Origin: Alteriqipengyuania bathyomarina_B
Lineage (GTDB): Bacteria > Pseudomonadota > Alphaproteobacteria > Sphingomonadales > Sphingomonadaceae
Assembly: GCF_038594605.1 (NCBI RefSeq)
Contig: NZ_JBCFZM010000005.1
Location: 106,650 to 170,649, forward strand
Direction: 5' to 3'
Length of the DNA: 64,000 nucleotides
Shown: piece by piece, positions 1 to 8,262 of the stretch
Numbering within the stretch: position 1 is the first letter of the stretch
Layout of the letters: the number at the start of each line of letters is the position of its first letter
Notes under the pieces: generated by a model
Seen by the model: the letters and a program-made list of their open reading frames with translations, nothing else
Database searches by the model: none
What the model was told of the DNA's origin: nothing
Program-made: the position numbers and the translations under genes

Positions 1-634
1 GCTGAATGACGGTTTCGGTGCTGATTTCGAGTATCATGGCCGTTTCAGCTGCAGTCTTCCCTCTTGCAACCCAAAGCAGACACTCCCGCTGCCGATCGGT
101 CAGGGAAGGGACCTTCTCATCGAACTTTTCTGAACTCAGGCCCAGCGCACAGCTCAAAGCCAGCGTCCCGATCATTTCCGCGACGGCGAAGCGCCGTCGG
201 GGCAGTTCTCGCTCGGGTCGAACAGCAAAGGTGCAGGTGCCGCGCCCTATCCCGGGCAAATGCCGCGGAACAGTATAACCATTGCCAATTCCGCATTCCC
301 GGCCGACATTGAGCATTTGACGGTCGCCGCGCGTGAGAGGGACGAGTTCGTCAATCCAGTCCCAGACGAAACCGATGATGGTCTTGTCACAGGCTCTTCG
401 CACCGGATCCTGCCCTGCGAGGTCGAAGGCAATATAGACTTTCGCCCATTCGTCGGGATAGTCGTGCAATAGCAGGCCCGGTGCCTCGCACGATGTCGAA
501 CGCATCTCCAGGCTAAGCGCGAAGTGGTCGAAGCCAAGGCGCCGGGAAACCTGTTTAAGCGCACCGTCGAGTTCAGTGTCCGAACGGACATTGATAAGTT
601 CAGTTGCGAATTCCTCCGCGAGATATGCGTACAT
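1..634 (-). CDS. LuxR-family quorum-sensing regulator (3' end outside window)
   Basis: Reading the minus strand from the ATG at 634 gives about 211 residues open to the left edge. The N-terminal half looks like an autoinducer-binding domain: a YPDEW segment, then FDLAGQDPVRRAC and FVWDWIDEL, with further Trp, Tyr and Asp residues where LuxR/TraR proteins contact acyl-homoserine lactone. The C-terminal part begins a LuxR-type helix-turn-helix (LTDRQRECLLWVARGKTAAE, then ILEISTETV). It is cut off within the recognition helix region. Family role: lactone-dependent transcription activator. Lying beside a transfer region, a TraR-like control of conjugation is plausible but unproven; no LuxI-type synthase is visible. 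Confidence 0.85.
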   Translation of the reverse strand, partial: MYAYLAEEFATELINVRSDTELDGALKQVSRRLGFDHFALSLEMRSTSCEAPGLLLHDYPDEWAKVYIAFDLAGQDPVRRACDKTIIGFVWDWIDELVPLTRGDRQMLNVGRECGIGNGYTVPRHLPGIGRGTCTFAVRPERELPRRRFAVAEMIGTLALSCALGLSSEKFDEKVPSLTDRQRECLLWVARGKTAAETAMILEISTETVIQ

Positions 635-894
635 AGACCTGCCGTTCGATCGGCAGCACGCAATCCAACACGCCGCCACCTGACCGCCTGCTCGGTGCCG
701 GATCAGACGGTTCCATTCCACCTGTTCCAGCAGTTGCAGTTGCGACCCTCAAGGTCCGGTTCCAATCCGGGCGCGCCGCAAAATTCAGCAGCATGCCCCA
801 CGAAAAACCATAGTGCATTCAGTGCGTTTGAAAAGAGCGGAGCCGGCTTTGGCGAAGCAAGCCGAGATAGCCGTGCGACGCCATTCGCCGCGCC

Positions 895-1371
895 TCAACC
901 ACGAGACGCTGGGTCTGGCGGGAGCTCGGTGTCGTCGGATTGGTAAAGCGCGATCCCGTCCTTCGCGACATCCATGAAGAAATAGCGTCCGTGCGCGAGA
1001 CCGTCGTTCACCTCCTGCAGCGTATGGACGATGAAATTGACCGGCGTCTTGAGCGATTTGGTCACGCCGTACTCGCGCATCAGCCGGTCATCGAGCTTCG
1101 ACCAGTACTTGACCCGGTCGACCAGCCGCTTGTCGTTGACGATGATGAGCAGATCGTAGTCCGACTGGTAGCCCTTGGCCGTATGCGGCTCGTCGACCCA
1201 GGTGCCGCGGGCGTAGCTGCCGTAGAGAATGACCTTGAGAATGCGACCGGCCTTCTTCCACTCGTGCTTCGCCAGCGCAAAGGCATCATCGAATTCTTCG
1301 AAGATCAGCTGCACCACGCGCTCAAGTTCGCGTTGCTTTTGCGGAGGCAGATGATCGAGTTCGGTGCGCAT
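895..1371 (-). CDS. Nucleotidyltransferase-fold protein, probably 3'-truncated
   Basis: About 158 residues from the ATG at 1371, which is preceded by AAAGG at good spacing; a longer upstream frame exists but lacks this signal. The core motif GSYARGTW with a downstream DYDLLIIV is the polymerase-beta-like (MNT) nucleotidyltransferase signature. As I recall the family, relatives are about 300 residues, with a C-terminal HEPN domain after the segment ending in DDTELP. Here the frame diverges and stops six residues later, and no HEPN sequence follows in any frame I checked. MNT-HEPN pairs act as toxin-antitoxin or phage-defence modules, so this copy is probably an orphan antitoxin-like remnant. 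Confidence 0.75.
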   Translation of the reverse strand: MRTELDHLPPQKQRELERVVQLIFEEFDDAFALAKHEWKKAGRILKVILYGSYARGTWVDEPHTAKGYQSDYDLLIIVNDKRLVDRVKYWSKLDDRLMREYGVTKSLKTPVNFIVHTLQEVNDGLAHGRYFFMDVAKDGIALYQSDDTELPPDPASRG

Positions 1372-1505
1372 TACTGGACCTTTAGCAAGCACTTGGAATG
1401 GTTGCACCCTCGCATTCCTGCAGGTGCGCCGGCGCATGAAAGAAAGCGTTCCTCTGCTCTATTCATGTGTGTTTCCTGCCGGACTATCGAAGGTCTTTGT
1501 CAGGG

Positions 1506-1976
1506 CTACGCCGGAGGCTCAGGGCCGTCTCCGTCCGGATTTTCAATCTCACCCAGCCTTGGTTCCGAAGCCGCGCGAATGAGATCGTCAGCGAGATGCC
1601 TGCCCGTTTCCATGCGCCGCGCGAGCGCTTCGACGAAGAAGTCGAACCGCTTTTCTGCATCGGCACGCGCAGCGGCATTGGCTTCAAACGGCATGGCCGG
1701 GGTCACCGCCAGCCATCGCCTGAGGTAGAGCGCGAATGCCTCGTTCCCGACCTCGATATGATAGTCGAGCTTGCCGATCTGTCGGCTTATGCGATCAAGG
1801 CGTCGACTGAAGGCCGCTTCCATGCGTTCCGATCCATCCGGAGAGAGAAAAGAGGCAATGGCGGCCTCCACTACCGAAGCCTGCGAGACGCGCTTGCGGC
1901 CGGCATAGTCGGCGAGTTGCCTGGAAAGGGCTGGCGGCAAGCGAAAGGTGTGCTTGATACGGTTGCCCTTGCTCAT
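1506..1976 (-). CDS. Ribbon-helix-helix (CopG/TraY-like) protein of the transfer region
   Basis: A 156-residue protein beginning with an RHH-like segment (KHTFRLPPALSRQLADYAGRK followed by VSQASVVEAAIASFL), then an alpha-helical, Arg-rich tail. Its start overlaps the traG stop by 4 bp, so the two are translationally coupled. In related conjugative regions a CopG-like protein sits between traG and trbB. It may act at oriT as an accessory DNA-binding protein or repress the transfer operon. Here trbB does not follow; the next gene is the truncated nucleotidyltransferase. Confidence 0.75.
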   Translation of the reverse strand: MSKGNRIKHTFRLPPALSRQLADYAGRKRVSQASVVEAAIASFLSPDGSERMEAAFSRRLDRISRQIGKLDYHIEVGNEAFALYLRRWLAVTPAMPFEANAAARADAEKRFDFFVEALARRMETGRHLADDLIRAASEPRLGEIENPDGDGPEPPA

Positions 1977-3967
1977 AGCTCGATCCCGTCGCCAGGATCG
2001 AGTGCAGCCCGCCGCGCATTGGCCTGCATCCGCTCGGCCATCCTGCGGTTGCTGTTTGCCTGATCCTCGTCGGTACGGTCGTCAAACTCAAATTCGTTGG
2101 GAATTGCCATGGGCGGCGGCGCCCCATTCTCGTATTCCGGCAATTCAGGCGATTGGCGGATCCCGCCATCGGACTGGCGATCATCGACCTCGTACTCTTC
2201 AGACCCGGTCAGCAATTTCGCGGATTGCGCAGGCGCGGTCACAAGTCTCCCGTGCCATTCGCTCTCATCCGCCGCAAACTCGCCCTTTTGGACCGTTGGT
2301 GGACGCTCTACCCGTTTGCTGAGCCGGGGGTCGTGGTAGTAGCGCGCTTTCCTGGCACGGATCGGATGCACGCCTGCGAGCATCACGATTTCGTCGGTAT
2401 CGGGAAGCTGCATGATTTCGCCCTGGGTCAGAAGAGCGCGCGCCGTCTCCGAGCGCGAGACCATCAGGTGACCAAGCCAGGGCGAGAGGCGGTGTCCGGC
2501 ATAATTGCGCATCGCCCGGGTTTCGGTCGCGGTCCCGAGTGATTCCGAAACGCGCTTGGCAGTGCGCTCGTCATTGGTCGCGAAGCACACCCGCACATGG
2601 CAATTGTCGAGGATGGCATTGTTCTGCCCGTAGGCTTTCTCGATCTGGTTCAACGACTGCGCGATCAGAAAGGCCTTGATGCCGTAGCCCGCCATGAAGG
2701 CGAGCGCGCTTTCGAAAAAGTCGAGTCGGCCCAAGGCCGGAAACTCGTCGAGCATAAGGAGAAGCCGCTCGCGATCGGCACCCTCCTGCAGGTCCTCGGT
2801 CAGGCGTCTTCCGAGTTGGTTGAGGATGAGCCGGATGAGCGGCTTGGTGCGGCTGATGTCGAAGGGCGGGACGACGAGATAGAGTGTGACCGGTCGGCCC
2901 TGTGCCACCAGGTCCGCGATACGCCATTCGCAATGCCGGGTGACCCTGGCGATCACCGGATCGCGGTACAGCCCAAGGAACGACATGGCGGTCGAGAGCA
3001 CGCCCGAGCGTTCGTTCTCCGACTTGTTGAGCAATTCTCTCGCCGCGCTCGCGACAACCGGATGGATGCCGTCTTCCCCCAGATGCGGCGTGTGCATCAT
3101 GGCGGTCAATGTCGCCTCGATCGATCGGCGCGGATCGGAGAGGAAGTTCGCCACCCCGGCGAGCGTCTTGTCAGGCTCGGCATAAAGCACATGCAGAATG
3201 GCCCCGACGAGAAGCGCATGGCTGGTCTTTTCCCAATGGTTGCGCCGTTCGAGCGAGCCTTCCGGGTCGACCAGCACGTCGGCAATGTTCTGGACGTCGC
3301 GCACCTCGTTGATGCCGCGCCGCACTTCCATCAGCGGATTATAGGCTGCCGACGCTTCATTGGTCGGATCGAACAGAAGCGTGCGGCTGAAGCTGGACCG
3401 GAAACCAGCGGTCAGCTCCCAGTTCTCGCCCTTGATGTCATGGACGATCGCCGAGTGCGGCCAGGTCAGCAGCGTCGGCACGACAAGGCCGACCCCCTTG
3501 CCGCTGCGCGTCGGTGCGAAACAGAGTACATGTTCTGGCCCGTCGTGGCGAAGATAGAGATTGGCGTGTTGGCCGATAATGACGCCCTTGCCCGCCAGAA
3601 GGCCAGCGCGCGCGATTTCGGAACGGGTCGCCCAGCGCGCCGAGCCATAGGTCGCGCTGTTCCTGATTTCTCGGGCGCGCCAGACCGACATGCCGATCGC
3701 GACCACGACCGACACGAGACCGCCCGATGCAGCAATCATTCCGCCGGTTTCGAAGATGCGCGGCGCATAGGCTTCGTAGCTGAACCACCACCAGAAGATG
3801 GCATAAGGCGGATAGACAGGCGCTCCGGAAACACTGAACCACGGCGCGCCCAATTGCGCCTGATAGCCGAGCGCGTATGCCGTCCACTGAGTGCCCGCCC
3901 AGACGCCTGCGAGCGTGAGAGCGAAGACGACGAGTATCTGACCCCACAATATCCGGGTTGCCGACAA
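1973..3967 (-). CDS. traG: Conjugal transfer coupling protein TraG (VirD4 family)
   Basis: 664 residues starting at a TTG preceded by AGGAGA. Two N-terminal membrane stretches (about residues 7-30 and 75-95) are followed by the ATPase: Walker A APTRSGKGVG at about 151-160 and Walker B LLLMLDEFPALG at about 402-413. This is the type IV coupling protein that recruits the relaxase-DNA complex to the mating channel at the inner membrane. Length and motifs look intact. It lies downstream of the RES-Xre pair and relaxase in the same orientation and overlaps the RHH gene by 4 bp. No Trb channel genes are found nearby. Confidence 0.93.
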   Translation of the reverse strand: MSATRILWGQILVVFALTLAGVWAGTQWTAYALGYQAQLGAPWFSVSGAPVYPPYAIFWWWFSYEAYAPRIFETGGMIAASGGLVSVVVAIGMSVWRAREIRNSATYGSARWATRSEIARAGLLAGKGVIIGQHANLYLRHDGPEHVLCFAPTRSGKGVGLVVPTLLTWPHSAIVHDIKGENWELTAGFRSSFSRTLLFDPTNEASAAYNPLMEVRRGINEVRDVQNIADVLVDPEGSLERRNHWEKTSHALLVGAILHVLYAEPDKTLAGVANFLSDPRRSIEATLTAMMHTPHLGEDGIHPVVASAARELLNKSENERSGVLSTAMSFLGLYRDPVIARVTRHCEWRIADLVAQGRPVTLYLVVPPFDISRTKPLIRLILNQLGRRLTEDLQEGADRERLLLMLDEFPALGRLDFFESALAFMAGYGIKAFLIAQSLNQIEKAYGQNNAILDNCHVRVCFATNDERTAKRVSESLGTATETRAMRNYAGHRLSPWLGHLMVSRSETARALLTQGEIMQLPDTDEIVMLAGVHPIRARKARYYHDPRLSKRVERPPTVQKGEFAADESEWHGRLVTAPAQSAKLLTGSEEYEVDDRQSDGGIRQSPELPEYENGAPPPMAIPNEFEFDDRTDEDQANSNRRMAERMQANARRAALDPGDGIEL

Positions 3968-4067
3968 GGCTGTCTCCTTTCGTGAAAGGCAGCACGGCGG
4001 CTTTGCATCGCATATTCAAGTCAGAAGCTGCGTGATCGCAGGCTGGCGTAGCGAAAGCGGGAAGCGG

Positions 4068-4769
4068 CTAGATTGCTTCCCAATCAAAGGCAGGATTGCC
4101 GGACCAGGTCAGGCGATACATCGCCCCTTGCGCGACCGATTGCACGACATTGGGCCACAAGGCCGCGATGCAGGTTCCGCCCGCATGGCGGACCGAAGAA
4201 TAGATAATCCCGTTATGGCCGGCGGCGCGCGCCTGCGCCGCTAGAGCATTGCCGACCGGATAGCCTTTCGTCTTGTCCGGATCGAGTGCGGGGTGATCAG
4301 GCACGCCGCGCAGATCGATAAAGACCCCCGCCATGCTGGCGATCATCTCGCCATATTCGACAACGGCATCGAAATCGTCGGCATCGGCGAGCGCCTGCGT
4401 CAGGTGATGACCGACCTCGGCGATGCAGGTCTCGACATCGAGCGCGGCATACCATGCGCCGCGGTTCGCGGGGTTGAAGCGATTGGGCTCGCGCGGCTTG
4501 GCATAGGCGAAGCTCGCATTGATAAATCTGGCATGCGGCACGCCGTGAACCAGCTCGTCGGCTGTCAGCCCGCCAAGCCCGCGCTCTTCGGCGATCAGGC
4601 GCGAACTCGTCGCCCCCTCGATTTCAGCGAGCAGCGCAAGCTCTTCACCATTGTCGGCTAGCGGAGCCATGACCGCTTCGCGCAAACGCGCGCTGGAAAC
4701 GAGCCGGACCGTCCGCTCGAAGGCTTCGCGGATCTGCGGCGGCTCGCCCTCCTCCTCAGAGCCCGCCAC
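4068..4769 (-). CDS. RES-domain toxin
   Basis: 233 residues. The RES fold is indicated by RFNPANRGAWYAALDVETCIAEV near the middle and GHNGIIYSSVR followed by GGTCIAALWP near the end; these carry the Arg, Tyr, Glu and Ser positions typical of the family. RES toxins degrade NAD+ and are neutralised by Xre/MbcA-type antitoxins. The start overlaps the upstream antitoxin gene by 14 bp, the usual antitoxin-first arrangement. Placed between traG and the relaxase, it probably stabilises the element. Activity is inferred from family only. Confidence 0.87.
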   Translation of the reverse strand: MAGSEEEGEPPQIREAFERTVRLVSSARLREAVMAPLADNGEELALLAEIEGATSSRLIAEERGLGGLTADELVHGVPHARFINASFAYAKPREPNRFNPANRGAWYAALDVETCIAEVGHHLTQALADADDFDAVVEYGEMIASMAGVFIDLRGVPDHPALDPDKTKGYPVGNALAAQARAAGHNGIIYSSVRHAGGTCIAALWPNVVQSVAQGAMYRLTWSGNPAFDWEAI

Positions 4770-5187
4770 GAAGCGCGTCGATATATTGCCTAGTCTCTAA
4801 CATGCGCGGAATACCGCCTTCGATCATTGCCTGGATGGGCGAGCGGCGATCGAAGACCGGAGCCCTGTTTTCGAGTTTCGGCCAGCGGTCGGCCATGTCG
4901 TTGGCAAACAGCAGGTGCAGCCCCTTGAACAGGCCGATCAGCGCCGACGCGCGGGTCAACTGGTCCTGACCGAGCGAGCCCTCCCATGTTCCGGCTTTCA
5001 TCCGGTCCCAGGTGCTTTCGGACACGCCGAGCAGTGCAGCACCGTCGGCGTTGCTCGCACCCCAAGCCTCGATGAGCCGCAGCACGGCTTTTACCGCAGC
5101 GCTGGTGAGGCGGCTGCGATCACCGTCGCTTGCAAAGGTCTGAAGCCCCGGGGGAGCTTCGGCATGTTGAATCGCTGCACTTACCAT
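4756..5187 (-). CDS. Xre/MbcA/ParS-type antitoxin
   Basis: 143 residues from the ATG at 5187, chosen because AGGAG lies 7 bp upstream and because an ATG at 5235 would sit within the predicted -35 box. An N-terminal helix-turn-helix (ALLGVSESTWDRMKAGTW) and the C-terminal DUF2384-like segment ending in RRSPIQAMIEGGIPRMLETRQYIDALRGG identify the antitoxin partner of RES toxins. It should bind its toxin and its own promoter, which contains an inverted repeat over the -10 box (5199-5218). Confidence 0.87.
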   Translation of the reverse strand: MVSAAIQHAEAPPGLQTFASDGDRSRLTSAAVKAVLRLIEAWGASNADGAALLGVSESTWDRMKAGTWEGSLGQDQLTRASALIGLFKGLHLLFANDMADRWPKLENRAPVFDRRSPIQAMIEGGIPRMLETRQYIDALRGGL

Positions 5188-5198
5188 ATCGCATCTCC

Positions 5199-5235
5199 TG
5201 ATGCGTTTATAAGCATCATATGGTGCGTTTGTCAA
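5199..5235 (-). promoter_or_regulatory. Promoter and operator of the Xre-RES module
   Basis: On the minus strand TTGACA (5235-5230) is followed after exactly 17 bp by TTATAA (5212-5207). The -10 box is inside an inverted repeat TGATGC-N8-GCATCA (5199-5218). The layout suggests the antitoxin represses its own promoter by covering the -10 region. Seen in the sequence; binding is inferred. Confidence 0.75.
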
Positions 5236-5261
5236 GATTTCCGTTTAGATGCCGGTGCTCA

Positions 5262-7004
5262 TCAAACCGCCGGCCCGCGCGAGCGCGCAAAGTTCCAATC
5301 GACACCGCCGCGTGCATTAACCTTGCCAGCGACTTCTTTTCCAAGATGCCGCTCGAGGTCTTGCCTCCAGGGCACGAGCTGGAAACCCACTCCGTCATCG
5401 ATCATGGCGAAGCGACCCGACGCCAGCGAAATGCGCTCGCGGTAGATGCCGGAAATGTGATCGCCTTCCGTTACCGGATTTGCCAGACGACCATGACGCG
5501 CAGCCAGCGCTTTACCTGCCGCGTCCAGTTCCTGCTTGCGGAGCGCTCCGAGAAGGTTGCGCACCAAGGTCACGCTCCTACCATGTCGCTTCGCAAGACT
5601 TTGATCGACGAGCCAGTCACGGCGCTCGTCAAGAGCCTTCCGGACTTCATTGCCGAAGCCGCCTCCCAGCGACGCGGCTCGTGCCGACAGCAGCTGCCGG
5701 TCGAGCCAGGTCGCCCCGCGCGCGTCAATCTGCCGCTCGAGCGGCAGGTCCGAGCGCACCAGCAGGCTTTCGCGCCGCCGCCCCTTGCGGTCGGTCCATT
5801 CGCTTGTCTCGACGATCGCGCCGGGTGCTGCATCGCTCGTCTGGTCAAGATCGGGGAAGCGAAGATAGTGGGCGCGACCGTCCACTCCTTCGACGATCGC
5901 ATAAGCCTCGCCTGTCAGCTCGTTATGGAGACCGCGCTCGACCAACCTGCCGATGACTCGGCGGTTCTCGTCTTCTCCATGCAGCGCTAAGGATGCAAGG
6001 GCGCCTTGTGCGCCGCGTCCACTCATCGCCTTGTGCAAGGTCTTGATGATGTCGCCGCGCTCGCCAAGCGCGCGCAAGGTCGGTTCGAGATCTGCGGCCA
6101 AGGTCCAGCGCGCCGCCCCGATCCGCTCGGCCAATCCCATGCGTTCGAGCGTTCGTGCGCGGCCGATAAGGAATGCGCGGTTGCTGCGCCGTGTCGCATC
6201 GACTTCGGGGGACAAATCGACCACGCCGAGATCGTCGCGTTGCTTTTGCAGCCGGCGGTCGAGTGAGGTCCAGCGCTCGGCATCGACCTCGCGGCGAAGC
6301 GCTAGCTGAATATCGCGCTCGCTGCGCGGCCCGAGTTCGATAGTGACGCGCTCCTGGGCACGGGCCCGCATGCCTTCGCTGATATAAGAGCGATCAATCA
6401 CCAGGTCCCTGCCATCCGAGGCAACGCCGCGGACCAGAACATGGACATGCGGGTTGTCGGTATTCCAGTGATCGACCGCCACCCAGTCGAGGCTGGTGTC
6501 GAGGTCGCTCGCCATATCTTCAAGGAGCTCGCGCGTGAAAGCGCAAAGGTCAGCCATCTCGCTCGCGTCTTCCGGCGACACGATGAAGCGGAAGTGATGC
6601 CGGTCGTCTCCGCAGCGCGCGGCGAAGGCATCGCCATCGACCTCATCCGACGAGGCATCGAACATCTGGGCATCCGATCCGTCACGGGTGACGCCGTCGC
6701 GTTCGAGATAGGCGATGTGGCGAGCGAGCGGTGCAGAGCGGAAGCGGCTGCCGCCATGACGAACGACGCGCGCCTTGATGATGACCCGCCGCTGGAAAGC
6801 ATGGGGGCGGCCTCGGAACGCAGCCCTTTTGCCGCGTCCCAGATGTCCGGTTCCGCCGCCAGCCCGCCCTCGCGTGAGCGGTGTATAGCCTGACCGGCGC
6901 GAAACCTGCAGCACGCGTCCGACCAGCGAACCGGCCTTGCGATAGGCGCGCGCATCGCTGTCTCGCGACTGACCCGGCCTGATGTTGATTTCATCGTCAG
7001 CCAT
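5262..7004 (-). CDS. Relaxase / mobilization nuclease (DUF3363 type)
   Basis: 580 residues. After a basic, Gly/Arg-rich N-terminus come HHFRFIVSPEDA (about 136-147) and the metal-binding histidine cluster HWNTDNPHVHVLVRG (H179, H186, H188), as in relaxases that nick oriT and stay covalently bound to the 5' end. The rest matches the DUF3363-type C-terminal region of these plasmid/ICE proteins. The catalytic Tyr cannot be assigned with confidence. It lies upstream of the Xre-RES pair and traG on the same strand; oriT is likely nearby (see 7174-7195). Confidence 0.88.
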   Translation of the reverse strand: MADDEINIRPGQSRDSDARAYRKAGSLVGRVLQVSRRSGYTPLTRGRAGGGTGHLGRGKRAAFRGRPHAFQRRVIIKARVVRHGGSRFRSAPLARHIAYLERDGVTRDGSDAQMFDASSDEVDGDAFAARCGDDRHHFRFIVSPEDASEMADLCAFTRELLEDMASDLDTSLDWVAVDHWNTDNPHVHVLVRGVASDGRDLVIDRSYISEGMRARAQERVTIELGPRSERDIQLALRREVDAERWTSLDRRLQKQRDDLGVVDLSPEVDATRRSNRAFLIGRARTLERMGLAERIGAARWTLAADLEPTLRALGERGDIIKTLHKAMSGRGAQGALASLALHGEDENRRVIGRLVERGLHNELTGEAYAIVEGVDGRAHYLRFPDLDQTSDAAPGAIVETSEWTDRKGRRRESLLVRSDLPLERQIDARGATWLDRQLLSARAASLGGGFGNEVRKALDERRDWLVDQSLAKRHGRSVTLVRNLLGALRKQELDAAGKALAARHGRLANPVTEGDHISGIYRERISLASGRFAMIDDGVGFQLVPWRQDLERHLGKEVAGKVNARGGVDWNFARSRGPAV

Positions 7005-7173
7005 AGACAGGAAAATCGGCAGACGGCGCTTTCAGCATTGAAAAGCCTAAGGATTTCGGTCCAAGCGCCTGCAGGCGCACAGCAGAGATGGCGCATAATC
7101 TCCCGCAAAACCAACCACCTGCACCCCGACCGACGGCGGTGCTTTTATCTCGCCATCCCTCCTTTCTTTTGAT

Positions 7174-7195
7174 GCGTAAGTCTCCGCTTATACGC
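7174..7195. other. Inverted repeat between relaxase and transglycosylase genes (oriT candidate)
   Basis: GCGTAAG (7174-7180) faces CTTATACGC (7187-7195): an imperfect inverted repeat over a six-base spacer in the 240-bp non-coding gap upstream of the relaxase. Conjugative elements often carry oriT beside the relaxase gene with short inverted repeats near nic. No nic consensus could be assigned, so this is only a candidate. Confidence 0.25.
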
Positions 7196-7244
7196 CCGGT
7201 TTCGCCTGGAAACGCATGCCTGCGCGAAGGTGCGAGGCTCGCTT

Positions 7245-7925
7245 TCATTGGGAGGAGACCGTCGAAGCAGGCGCGAATAGATCGTGCGCGGGCTGTTCCG
7301 GACGCGCGAAGGGGTTCGCTGCGGGACCGGGCATAGCCACCTCGTCCAACTCTTCTCGCCCAGCGCGGGGCGCCTGCAAGACGCCAGCCGGAGCATTCCC
7401 GGCTTGTAAAGGCACCGCCGCAAACATGCGCTCGGACTGCAACAGCGGCGCAATCCGGGCGACATAGAGGCGTGTTTCGAGTGGCAGCGAACGCCGTCCG
7501 GCAAGCCAGTCTTCGTAGCGTCCCGGACCCGCATTGTATGCAGCGAGGAAGCCTTGCGCGCCGTAGCGATCGTACATTTCGCGCAGGTAAGACGTGCCGG
7601 CCAGAATGTTGTCGCGCGGGTCGAACGGGTCTTGCCCGAGGGAGAACCGGGCGCGCTGCCGCGACCAGGTTCCGGGCATGAGCTGCATGAGACCCATCGC
7701 TCCTGCTCTGGAAACCGCCCGCACCCGGCCCGCACTTTCGGCGCGGATCACCGCGTAGATCCAGTGCTCGGGAATGCCGAATTGCTGCGATGCTTCGCTG
7801 ACATGCGTCGCAATCTCGACGCGCGGGGAAGGTCGGACAAACTGCTCCGATTGTGCAAAAGCCTGCCCGGGACTCGCCGCCAGCATGGCGGCCAGGATCC
7901 CCGGCAGAAGATGCGGGCGGAGCAC
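7245..7925 (-). CDS. Conjugation-associated lytic transglycosylase (VirB1/TrbN-like)
   Basis: 226 residues from a GTG at 7925. A signal peptide (about 1-25, ending AFAQ) precedes an SLT domain with VIRAESAGRVRAVSRAGAMG, where the Glu is catalytic, followed by LMQLMPGTW and the AAYNAGPGRYEDW block. Such enzymes open peptidoglycan locally for the type IV secretion channel. The start lies 5 bp from the DUF736 stop, so it is part of the same transfer operon. The C-terminal tail of about 60 residues is low in recognisable features. Confidence 0.9.
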   Translation of the reverse strand: MLRPHLLPGILAAMLAASPGQAFAQSEQFVRPSPRVEIATHVSEASQQFGIPEHWIYAVIRAESAGRVRAVSRAGAMGLMQLMPGTWSRQRARFSLGQDPFDPRDNILAGTSYLREMYDRYGAQGFLAAYNAGPGRYEDWLAGRRSLPLETRLYVARIAPLLQSERMFAAVPLQAGNAPAGVLQAPRAGREELDEVAMPGPAANPFARPEQPAHDLFAPASTVSSQ

Positions 7926-7929
7926 GGAA

Positions 7930-8262
7930 TCAGTCCTTTGCCGGGCGGCGCGCGCCGCGCGACCATATCAGGACATGGCTCTGGTCGTCAGAACTGAACA
8001 GATTGGCGCGCAGGGGCCGCGGCAATACCGGATCGTCGATGACGAGCGTGACGAAATCGCCTGCCTTGTCGCCGACATGTTTCCAGCCTGCACCCACCTC
8101 GTAGGTTTCCTCGCCTTCGCCTGCCATGATGCGATAGTCCGGGGCGTTCTCGGTGTCGCCGGGGTCGGCGGCCACCAGGGTCAGCGGTGCGTCGATGGTC
8201 AGGGTTTGCAGCCGCCCTTCAAAGCCTTCGGGTGTGGCTGCAAAAGTGCCGATACAGGTCAT
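7930..8262 (-). CDS. DUF736 family protein
   Basis: 110 residues matching DUF736 in form: starts MTCIGTF, ends near SHVLIWSRGARRP, with a central AGWKHVGDKAGDFVTLVIDDP segment resembling a small beta-rich fold. The function is unknown; the family is found almost only in plasmid and ICE transfer regions, between traF and the relaxase, as here. Its start overlaps the traF stop by 4 bp. Confidence 0.85.
   Translation of the reverse strand: MTCIGTFAATPEGFEGRLQTLTIDAPLTLVAADPGDTENAPDYRIMAGEGEETYEVGAGWKHVGDKAGDFVTLVIDDPVLPRPLRANLFSSDDQSHVLIWSRGARRPAKD

Noticed and set aside
2597..3985. 462-residue plus-strand open frame
   Set aside because: It is antisense to traG, whose motifs are intact; the frame is open only because of high GC and has no family resemblance.
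6997..7248. 83-residue minus-strand frame between relaxase and transglycosylase
   Set aside because: No ribosome-binding site or family resemblance; the gap is better left as non-coding.
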